Assembly (NCBI GenBank): GCA_018881555.1
Contig: JACAXG010000091.1
Coordinates: 1,081,681-1,145,680 of the forward strand
DNA from: Amblyornis subalaris
Taxonomy: Eukaryota; Chordata; Aves; Passeriformes; Ptilonorhynchidae
Direction: 5' to 3'
Length of the DNA: 64,000 nt
The position numbers were made by a program, and so were the translations under genes. The notes below the pieces were generated by a model that was given only the letters and a program-made list of their open reading frames with translations, searched no databases and was not told the origin of the DNA. Shown piece after piece: positions 57,401 to 64,000 of this stretch. Each line of letters opens with the position of its first letter. Positions within the stretch are counted from its first letter, which is position 1.

Positions 57401-60400
57401 CCGGAGTGGTTTTAATGGAGAAATCCCAAAGGGATTTGCTCCTCAGGGAATTCTGGCCCGGGTTCTTCAGGCAACTTTTCTGCGGTAAGAATCCTGGGAA
57501 AGGCTTTTAAAATAAACCAGGAGCTGCCTGGATCCAGCACTGATCCCAAAACGCTGCTCCACGNGGGGTTCTGGAATCACCCAGCCATCCCCTGGGGGAA
57601 AGGGATGTGGGGAATTCTCCTCGGAGCGGGAAAATCCCTGCCAGGGGACAGCCCCACCATTTTGCTTTCACCGCCGGAAAAATTTCCCGGAGTCCGAGCT
57701 GAAAATCCTCATTTTTTTGCAGAGGGAAGGGCCCAGCATCCAAGAGGTTCCTCCGCCTTGGGGTTTTGGGAAGGGATTGCTCAAGGATTTCCTGGCACTT
57801 GNTTTGCTCGGGGAGGTTGGGCCAAAGCCTCTCTTGCAAAACAACTTCCTCTGCCCTTCCTTTGCCTGTTCCGCAATTCCAGGACCTTGGGGAACCAAGG
57901 GCAGCGAAAAACCCACTTTGACTCGGCTCCAAGATCCCTAAATTCCACGATTTAGTTATTAACAGGGATTAATTACTGGGTCCTGCCGCAGGGTTCACGG
58001 GCCCNCCTCGGATTTGGGATCAAGACCAGCTGCATTCCCAGATTTCGGGGATGTGCGCACCTTTCAGGGGATGCTAAACCCCAAAATCTCACTTTATCAC
58101 ACCCAAAAAGGTGTTTGATGAGGATCTGCACCTAACCAAGGAGTTTAATCACCCCAAAAATTCNACTTTATACCACCCTTTGAAAGAANAAAANNCTGTT
58201 TTGGGGGTTTTGTCCTTTTTTTTCCCTGCCCAGGAATTCCAGGCCTTAACCTGCAGGGAAAAGGAAGGTGCTGGCCGTGATTTGTGCCAGAAAAGCTTGG
58301 AAATCTGCGAGTTTTACCACAAAAACTCCAATATTTGAGGGCCCTGAAGCCAGGATTTGCCTGGTTTGGAGCAGCTTTCAGCTCGGCCTTATCGGCGCTG
58401 CCATCGAGCCCTTTGAAGTGCAGATGGAGGGAGCCGGAGGAAACGGGAATTGGAAAATCGAGGCTGTGAACAGCAGGGGTGGAGCTTTCCCGCTGCTGCT
58501 CCCAGGGGTGGTCGGGATTTCAGCCCACGGAACCGCGGCGGGGACGATTTTCCAAGGAGAATTCCCGCGAAAGGAGCGGGCGACGTCGCCGAGGCCGACG
58601 GCGACGCGGCCTAAAAATAGAAATACATCCAGAAAAAAATCGGCCCAAATCCACAAGCCGTGGACTTCCTGCGGCGTTATTTCGGATCGAACCCGTGCGT
58701 TAGTCAATCCTGGAAGGTGCAGATTCCAAGGAGGCCCCAATTCCCAGGAAATGCAGCAAGTTGAGGCGGTGGGTAAACGCCATCCCTGCCCGCAGCGGGG
58801 TGGGAGCTCTACCATCACCAAGCTGAATTTTGATGCTGTAAATAGAATTTTGCCACCTTTTAAGATGGTTTTGAATTCTTCACTTCGTAGTAAAAATATT
58901 TAGACTCCGTTTTCCGATTTCCTTTGGGTTGGGGAGATTTTAGAAGGCATCAAGCCCTTCCCAGAGCTCCGAGCGGAGGAAGAGTGGCAGATCCTGGGGC
59001 GGTTTTTGCCGGATCGAAGATATTCTCCATATTTAGGGCTAAACACGGACTATCCCTTGGCATTCCCAAGGAAAAAGTCAGGAAGGAATGGTAGATTTTG
59101 CCAAAAACTGAGGTAAAACGGTTTCCCAAGGCAATCCAGCTTCGCACTCGCTGCTCCACGACAGCTCCAATCCCGTCCTAGATTCCCCGGGACGCACGGA
59201 ACAATCACCGCCAGGGATCAACCCGAAGGAGACCCGAGCTATTCCTGACTTTTTTTTGGGTGCTGGGATGGCCTATTTTGCGTTTTGGAGCACGAGTCAC
59301 CTTTGCTCCGCAGCGCCCGGCACGGGAGCCTGGAGCGGGAGCGATTCCTTATGTAACTCCCGGCGGTTTCTATAGGAACAAACTTCGCTCCAGCTGCAGC
59401 TCTGGGAATCACGGGGTGGGGTTTTTTTTTTGGGAGCTTTTCTCTTCCACCTCCACACCCCCCACCCCCCCCTCAAGGTGGGTCAGCACAGAGGGTTGGG
59501 ATGGCAGAGCCCAGGTTCGCTCCCGCTCCGNGGATTATCCCTATTTCTGGCGGATGGAGGGACACGAATCCGTGGGTGACTCAGAGCTCTCTGCTTAAAA
59601 GGGATCTTCCTCCAACTCCCCTAAGCACAAACTAATTCCACACTAAATCCCTGGTGGGAACACTGATGCTTTTTTCCTGGCTGGAGTGGGAAGTGACAAC
59701 TCCAAGCGGGGTCAGGCTGGACAGAGCTCTGCCCCCTCCCGGTTTTACTGCTCAGGTGAAGATTCCCTGAGGGATAAACGGAATTTCTGAGCATTTCCAC
59801 TCGCTTGGAACCGATCCTTTGTTCCCAAAAGAGCAGAAGGATGTGAGAACACGGAATATTGTGGCTGCAGCTCCGGATCCAAACGAACACACAGCCCACA
59901 TCCATCCCCCNCTGGCGAGCTGCCCTCGCGGAAGGCTCGGCTTTCTCCTCATCCCAGATTTCCTAAGCCGGGCTGAGCACTTCCAGCCCCACCACGCTGG
60001 GTTTTGGAAGGCCTGTCAGCATTCCCATCGTGATCCTGCTTCCTCACAGGCAGCTGTTCCAGCAGCTATTTAAAAAGTTCCTCTTGGAACAGGCTCCGAC
60101 TGAAAAGGGAAAATTCAGCTGCAGCTCAAGAGGCTGCTGGAGGAGGAGGAGGAGTTGAGTCACGCAGATTTTTCAGGGAATATTTGGTTTGTATCCCTAT
60201 GAGTTAGGCTGGACTAAACCAGCTCCCCCCCCGAGATAATTCCCAAATCCCGCTGNAAGCCATCCTCCCATAACCACCTACTCCAGCCCTAAGCTTTTCC
60301 CCCTTCCCATCCCATATTTAACCGCCTTTGGCAAGGATTTTCCCAGCCCTCCACCTTCGTTTTTCCGGCGGAGAATTAAACCTGGATTTGTGGCCTTTCC

Positions 60401-63400
60401 AGCAGCGCTTTTCCCATCGAATCCCTCGGGACACAAGGGGTGGACGTGGGGCCCGGAACCCACNGATCTCACAAGACAGAGGGATGAAGGGAAGAGCTGG
60501 ACAAAGCAGGAAGAGCTCAGGGCCACGTGAACCTGTGGGCAGCCCCCGCCGGTGCTCCCTGGGGAGGAGGAAATTCCCGCTCCGACGTCGCCCCGGGATC
60601 CAGGAGCCTGTGGGGGGACGGATGGGGCTGGAGAGCAGAGGGGGAAGAGTTTGGGAGAAGGAGAGAATCAAACACCATTAGCAGGGAGGGCACAAGAGCA
60701 GCTCTAGGGGCAGAAATGCAGAAGAATCCGCTCGGTTTCACCCAATTCCGGCGTTTTCCCAAATCCCNGGAGCGGCCGGCGGGGCCCGGCTCGGAGGTTT
60801 CACCACATCCCTCCCTCCCTCGGGCATCCCAGCTCCAGGATCCCATTCCAGGCAGGGAATGTGCCGCCAGATCCTCAGCACAGGCCGTGAGCAGCCCCTT
60901 GGTCTCTCACAGAGGGAACGGCAGCACCGCGGCCCTGCCACGGGAANGGCACCGGCAGGAAAAATCCCACCTGCCCAGCCAGCCCTGCTCTTTCCAGGTG
61001 TTTTCCCGAGGCAAAAGCCTCCCAGGAGAGGATTATAGCTCATCCCTCCCCGCCCCACTCAGCTCTCCCAGTTCCCCCGGACCGGAGCTCGGCAATAAAA
61101 AGAGGAAGAAGCAGAGAGAGATTTCCCCCAATTTCCTGCAAAACCAGAGCCTCGGAGCAGGGTTTGCTGCTCCAGAGGGAAAACCACCCCAGGATTGCAC
61201 AGAATCCCAAAATGGTTCGGGGTGGGAGGGACCTAAAAGCTCCTGCAGTCCCACCCCTGCCAGAGTGGGACACCTCCCGCTATCCCGGGTNGTTTGGGAC
61301 ACTTCCAGGGATGGACACAGAGCAGCTTTGCTTCCAGGCATCCCTGGGAGTGCCGAGGGCACCATCTGGAGCCACCACGGGGCTCGTTTCCATGTGCAAA
61401 GTGGAATGCTGCAGTTATTCCAAGAGGAACATCAGCCCTTCCTTGCCACCAGTGCTGGGAGAGCCCCGAGTTCACCAAAAAACCCAAAACTGCCCCAAAA
61501 GCTGCAGCAATTCCCTGGAGCTCCGGGGCAGGCACAGCTCCCGTGGCCACACACGCCCTGGAGGAGGAGATTTCCAACTTCCAGGAATGTCATTAGTGGT
61601 AATTAGTGGATCAGATAAGCGGGGACAACCCCAGCCTGCTCTCCAGGATTGGTGCAATCCACGTTCCCACACAGGAGCAGCTCCCAGCTTTGGAAAGGCT
61701 TAACTCCACACCAGGACTTCATCATAATTATAATATTTAACTGGAATTCTGCACTTCCACGACATCCCGAGACCGGGAGAGGCCACACCACCACATCACG
61801 TGGAGCTGTGGGGAGGATTTCTTCCCATTCCGTGGAATTNGCTGTCTCAGGCCTCAGGAGCCAAGGAAAAGGAGCAGGTTTTGCCCTCGGGGCTGGCAGG
61901 AGGTGCCAGGAGATAAAGGATCGAGGCACGCGAGGGGGGCACATCCTGCCCTCCGACCCCACGTGGGAAGGAGGAAGTTCCTGTGGGTTTGGGGTTTTTA
62001 AGAGCTGAGAACAAATCACAATAACTTTAATGTTGTTTAGAGGGGGCTCTGCNCTTTTTTGAGGTCACACCGAGGTGACCAAGTGCCTTTGTTTACAGAG
62101 GGATAGGGACAATCCCTCCTCCAAGTCCACTTCCAGCAGCTCTTGGGAAACGAGGCTCAACTCCAGATCTCCAAGCGATTGGAGCAGCTCGTTAAAATGG
62201 GATTTTAGGCAACTTTTAACTCTTTTGCCACAGGAAAACAAAAGCACTTCACGGCAGCCACCACGGAGCAGCACCAGGGCACAAGGAACAGTCGTGTCCT
62301 TCCTTTGTTTTACCCTCTGGAATTCAAACATTTACGCCTGGGTCNCTCTCCCACTCCTTTCTCAGACAGGCCAGGGTCACAACATTCCATGGAATCACAA
62401 AAACGTGGAACGCTTTGGGTTGGNAGCGACCTTAAAGCTCATCCAGTCCCTGCCACTATCCCGTGTTGCCCCGAGCTGGCCTTGGACGCTTCCAGGGATG
62501 AGGCAGCCACAGATTCCCTGTGCCAGGCCCTGCCCAGCCTCGCGGGGAAGAGCCAGGTGGGAAAAGGAAGGACCTAAATCTGGAATTCCCGCAGCGGTCC
62601 ACGCTTCCAGGGCGAGGGTACAGCTCCTTCCCTTTCCTTGCACCCTCCCGCTCACATTCCGGCCCCAGGTGACAGGATGTGACTCCCCGGCTGGAATTCC
62701 CTCAATTACAGCACACCCAGGTCCCTCTGCACCCCACCCACCACGGGGTGTTTCCCGGGAGCCTCTGGATTCCTACTGGGAGCTCTGGGGTCGTTCCCTC
62801 CCCATTTCTCCCTTTCCAGAGGCACCGGGAGCCGCTTCTCCTCCTGGAGCTCCTCCCGGTGCTGTGCTCCAGCCAAAAATTNGGGGGTTTTCCCCCCCAA
62901 AACCACCGTGTTCTTTCCCCCAAAACCACCCTGTTCTCTGTCCCAAAACCACGGTGGTTTTCCCCCAAAAGCCCCGCGCTGGATCAGCCGCTCCCCCCTG
63001 GAACAATCCCCGATCCCGCCGGGGCAGCACCGTTGTCCCCCCAACCCTGTCCCCCTCCAGCCCCCCCAAATCACAGTCAGGATCCCTGCACCTCCAGCAC
63101 AGCCCATGGGGCTCCCTAAAATCCCTCATCCAACACCTCTGGACCTTAACCCAGCACCCCTGAGCCCCCCAAACCCCCAGCCAGCACCCTTGGATCTGCC
63201 TCCATGTGTCCCAAACCACAGCGAGGATCTCTGCGGCCACAGTTCAGCCCATCCAGCCCCCCCAAAACCCCTCATCCAACATCCCTGGACCCTCACCTAG
63301 CACCCCTGAGCCCCCAAACCCCACATCCAACATCCCTGGGCTCCCATCCAGCACCTCTGGACCCCCACCCCGAACCCCTGAACCCCCAAACCCCACATCC

Positions 63401-63808
63401 AACATCCNTGGNCCCNCACCCAGNACCCCTGAACCGCCCAAAACCCCANATCTAGCACCCTTGAACCCCCACCCTGAACCCTTAACCCCCTCAAAACCCC
63501 CATCCCTCATCCCTGGACCCCCACCCAGCACCCCTAAACCCCTCAAACCCCCCACCCAACCCCCCCCACCCCCTCACACCCCTCACCCACCACCCGGGCC
63601 TAACCCCCGCCGAGGCCCCACCGGTAGAGCGCTGAGGGGGGGGGGGGGGGCGGGCGGCACCGAGCGGACGAGCGCGGCTCGACCCCCGCAGGCCCCGGGC
63701 GTTACCTTTGGCCTGGCAGTCGGCGCAGAACTTGTTCTCGTCCTCGGCCAGCAGCCCGGCCAGCACCGCCTGGTAGCGCTCCACGTCCCGCACGGATTTC
63801 CCCGTCAT
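48317..63808 (-). CDS. SMAP2: SMAP2 (stromal membrane-associated ArfGAP 2), ten coding exons
   Basis: SMAP2 stimulates GTP hydrolysis on ARF1 and acts in clathrin-dependent traffic at the trans-Golgi and endosomes. Exons in gene order are 63808-63706, 53944-53811, 53309-53224, 52336-52258, 51264-51184, 50681-50603, 50319-50219, 49846-49681, 49220-48910 and 48463-48317. They join without frame break into 428 codons plus TGA, close to the roughly 429 of mammals. The ArfGAP zinc finger has C28, C31, C48 and C51, with arginine finger R50 in CIRC. A clathrin box LLGLD is at about 184-188 and DLDLF at about 206-210. Then come [18 protein letters not shown] and a Met/Gly/Gln-rich C-terminus ending SSPLWK. 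The start [16 protein letters not shown] matches SMAP2 rather than SMAP1. All introns are GT-AG except intron 3, which reads GC-AG. Confidence 0.97.
48365..48394. repeat. SMAP2: (GGA)10 coding microsatellite in SMAP2
   Basis: Ten uninterrupted TCC triplets on plus read as GGA, all glycine, in the last exon. Confidence 0.95.
48464..48909 (-). other. SMAP2: SMAP2 intron 9
   Basis: GTGAGG to CTCCGCAG on the gene strand, with a CR1-like fragment inside. Confidence 0.9.
48600..48715 (+). repeat. CR1-like fragment, older subfamily
   Basis: 'ccatccctggaagtgtccaa', 'ggaattcctggacgtggcac' and 'tcggtgacaaggtggggatt' resemble the CR1 subfamily whose 3' end has 'gacgtggcgcttggtgacat'. Confidence 0.6.
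48910..49220 (-). CDS. SMAP2: SMAP2 coding exon 9
   Basis: Encodes [20 protein letters not shown], then Met/Gly/Val-rich sequence with [18 protein letters not shown] and [15 protein letters not shown]. This is the region known to bind the clathrin adaptor CALM in mammals. It ends CAG|GTGAGG. Confidence 0.96.
49221..49680 (-). other. SMAP2: SMAP2 intron 8
   Basis: GTAACC to CCCCAG on the gene strand. It contains the CR1 at 49385-49600. Confidence 0.9.
49385..49600 (+). repeat. CR1 LINE 3' fragment
   Basis: 'gggatactgggatgaaattc', 'cagagaagctgtggctgccc', 'cttggagcaacctggcacag' and 'ggtcccttcccacccagccc'. It is antisense to SMAP2. Confidence 0.9.
49681..49846 (-). CDS. SMAP2: SMAP2 coding exon 8
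   Basis: Encodes [32 protein letters not shown] and [18 protein letters not shown]. This is a SMAP-family signature block. Confidence 0.97.
49847..50218 (-). other. SMAP2: SMAP2 intron 7
   Basis: GTCAGC to GTCCCAG on the gene strand, with a CR1 fragment at 50035-50165. Confidence 0.9.
50035..50165 (+). repeat. CR1 LINE 3' fragment
   Basis: Diverged CR1: 'atttcccagaggagctgtcc', 'cgaggccaggccggacgggg' and 'caccctgggatagcaggagc'. Confidence 0.75.
50219..50319 (-). CDS. SMAP2: SMAP2 coding exon 7
   Basis: Encodes [19 protein letters not shown] and [14 protein letters not shown] (one residue is ambiguous because of an N). It includes a possible second clathrin or adaptor motif, DLDLF. Confidence 0.95.
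50320..50602 (-). other. SMAP2: SMAP2 intron 6
   Basis: GTAAGA to CCCCCCAG on the gene strand. Confidence 0.9.
50603..50681 (-). CDS. SMAP2: SMAP2 coding exon 6
   Basis: Encodes [20 protein letters not shown] and MDLLGL, the start of the clathrin box LLGLD completed by the next exon. It is preceded by a run of nine C and an AG acceptor. Confidence 0.95.
50682..51183 (-). other. SMAP2: SMAP2 intron 5
   Basis: GTAAGG to CCCCCAG on the gene strand. It holds a 36-bp tandem repeat near its end. Confidence 0.9.
50757..50850. repeat. 36-bp tandem repeat, about three copies
   Basis: 'cccttaaaatccct' starts at 50757, 50793 and 50829, a period of exactly 36 bp, with T-runs and 'aagggaa' boxes between. 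Confidence 0.95.
51184..51264 (-). CDS. SMAP2: SMAP2 coding exon 5
   Basis: 27 codons: [20 protein letters not shown] then IFEKVKM. Acceptor TCTTCCAG and donor ATG|GTAAGG on the gene strand. It is too short to stand out as an open frame but matches the SMAP2 linker after the ArfGAP domain. Confidence 0.95.
51265..52257 (-). other. SMAP2: SMAP2 intron 4
   Basis: GTGAGC to CTTCCAG on the gene strand. Over half of it is the low-complexity array at 51360-51915. Confidence 0.9.
51360..51915. repeat. 16-18-bp minisatellite (CCCTCAAAATCTAAAA type)
   Basis: About 32 units built from CTCAAAATCTAAAACC, CTCAGATCTAAAA and CTCAAATTAAAAA variants. Spacing is mostly 16-18 bp with doubled units. Unlike the other arrays here it is AT-rich. 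Confidence 0.93.
52258..52336 (-). CDS. SMAP2: SMAP2 coding exon 4
   Basis: With the two bases from exon 3 it reads [20 protein letters not shown] then IDIGAFR, the end of the ArfGAP domain. The acceptor is CCCGCAG|G and the donor AGG|GTGAGC. The first G completes a glutamine codon only if exon 3 ends in CA, which fixes the odd donor at 53223. Confidence 0.96.
52337..53223 (-). other. SMAP2: SMAP2 intron 3, GC-AG type
   Basis: On the gene strand the intron begins GCATCC and ends CCCGCAG. No GT near the end of exon 3 keeps the reading frame and the conserved PQTDQAVE junction. A reverse CR1 lies inside. Confidence 0.75.
52750..53000 (-). repeat. CR1 LINE 3' fragment
   Basis: 'caggctggtttgggttggga', 'cactatcccaggttgctccc', 'gcttctctgggaaatccatc' and 'ccaatatcccacctaaccct'. 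It is in the same orientation as SMAP2. Confidence 0.9.
53224..53309 (-). CDS. SMAP2: SMAP2 coding exon 3
   Basis: Encodes [11 protein letters not shown] then [16 protein letters not shown] plus CA of a Gln codon. An N falls at the third position of an Arg codon (CGN), which is silent. The acceptor is ATTTCAG. The 3' end is followed by GC rather than GT. Confidence 0.93.
53310..53810 (-). other. SMAP2: SMAP2 intron 2
   Basis: GTGAGG to GATTTCAG on the gene strand. No other feature. Confidence 0.9.
53811..53944 (-). CDS. SMAP2: SMAP2 coding exon 2 (ArfGAP zinc finger)
   Basis: Encodes [20 protein letters not shown] then [20 protein letters not shown] and QEQIQ, the core of the ArfGAP domain with Cys48, Arg50 and Cys51. 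It is bordered by TTCCCAG and GTGAGG. Confidence 0.98.
61200..61350 (-). repeat. CR1 LINE 3' fragment
   Basis: 'cacagaatcccaaaatggtt', 'ggagggacctaaaagctcct', 'cacctcccgctatcccgggt' and 'acacttccagggatggacac'. Confidence 0.82.
62385..62580 (-). repeat. CR1 LINE 3' fragment
   Basis: 'tggaatcacaaaaacgtgga', 'gaccttaaagctcatccagt', 'cactatcccgtgttgccccg' and 'ggacgcttccagggatgagg'. Confidence 0.87.
63070..63600. repeat. C-rich irregular minisatellite in SMAP2 intron 1
   Basis: Units mix 'ccccaaaccccacatccaac', 'atccctggacccccacccag' and 'cacccctgagcccccc'. Spacing of 'catccaac' is 51 and 72 bp at 63273, 63324 and 63396, so the sub-units are of unequal length. Several N bases fall at 63409-63450. 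Confidence 0.88.
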
Positions 63809-64000
63809 GGCGCGGCCGGCGCTGCCCGCCCGCGGGTCACGGCCGGCCCGCCCGCTTCCTGCTTCCGCCGGGGGGCGGGGCCTCGCCCGGCGCGGGAGCC
63901 AATGGGAGCCGGCCCCGCCCCGCCCCTCCCCGGCGCTGATTGGACGAGGCGCTGAGGCGGCGGCCAATGGGGAGAGGGGGGCGGGGCCGCCGCCGGGGTT
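63601..64000 (-). promoter_or_regulatory. SMAP2: CpG island, SMAP2 promoter (runs off the window)
   Basis: Dense CpG and GC boxes surround the SMAP2 start codon at 63808. CCAAT boxes are at 63899-63903 and 63964-63968 on plus and at 63939-63943 on minus. ETS-like GGAAGCAGGAAGCGG lies at about 63852-63866 on the gene strand. The transcription start is likely between these and the ATG. The start site itself cannot be fixed. Confidence 0.8.
63706..63808 (-). CDS. SMAP2: SMAP2 coding exon 1
   Basis: Encodes [18 protein letters not shown] then [16 protein letters not shown] plus one base, and ends AAAG|GTAACG. The first two zinc ligands (C28, C31) are here. The frame stays open upstream but has no ATG, so this ATG (context CGCGCCATGA) is the start. 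Confidence 0.97.

Larger units (their letters stand above)
53945..63705 (-). other. SMAP2: SMAP2 intron 1, about 9.8 kb
   Basis: GTAACG to CTTCCCAG on the gene strand. Contents: CR1 at 61200 and 62385, the array at 63070-63600, and otherwise unique AT-moderate sequence. I see no additional exon, RNA gene or transposon in 53945-61199 beyond T- and A-runs at 56103-56114 and 56665-56680. Confidence 0.85.

Overview
The window is a bird nuclear genome segment, GC-rich and gene-compact, of the kind found on a microchromosome. Three things show this. More than twenty CR1 retrotransposon fragments are scattered through it, several with the typical 3' end of a box close to 'ccattccatgattctatga'. The genes are split into short exons, with CpG islands at their 5' ends. 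GC-rich minisatellites are very dense. The assembly is a draft: many single N bases, plus two gaps (22624-23275 and 36170-36569), both inside tandem arrays.

Three vertebrate genes are recognisable. At the left, on the minus strand, is the first coding exon of NFYC (2226-2330), which encodes the C subunit of the CCAAT-binding factor NF-Y. The rest of its coding sequence lies off the window to the left. Its upstream region holds two CpG islands (about 10560-11990 and 15780-16740). Each has a good minus-strand splice donor and several CCAAT boxes, so they are the likely alternative promoters. In the middle, on the plus strand, is RIMS3, a presynaptic RIM-family C2-domain protein. It has a CpG-island promoter near 24.1-25.1 kb, a probable non-coding exon 1 ending at 24379, a possible second 5' exon ending at 30385 with a short upstream ORF, and six coding exons (33885-38751) that join into 309 codons. 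A long 3' UTR probably follows, to about 46.64 kb. At the right, on the minus strand, is SMAP2, an ArfGAP of clathrin-coated vesicles. Ten coding exons (63808 down to 48317) join into 428 codons with no frame break, and its CpG-island promoter is at the right edge.

RIMS3 and SMAP2 converge tail to tail, with only about 0.8 kb between their probable poly(A) sites. NFYC and RIMS3 are arranged head to head, with about 7.6 kb between their promoter islands. The order NFYC-RIMS3-SMAP2 matches human 1p34.2 (from memory), but the genes that lie between RIMS3 and SMAP2 in mammals are not seen here.

The most unusual content is structural. There are about fourteen unrelated or partly related minisatellites. 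One is a 22-bp array of roughly 47 units in the presumed RIMS3 3' UTR whose units can each fold into a small hairpin. Another is a dimeric 20/21-bp family found both in the last RIMS3 intron and in its 3' UTR. SMAP2 intron 3 appears to use a GC-AG splice pair with a weak donor. I found no protein-coding gene that I could not place in a known family and no clearly novel multi-gene system. Most long open frames in this window are artefacts of GC-rich sequence or tandem repeats.
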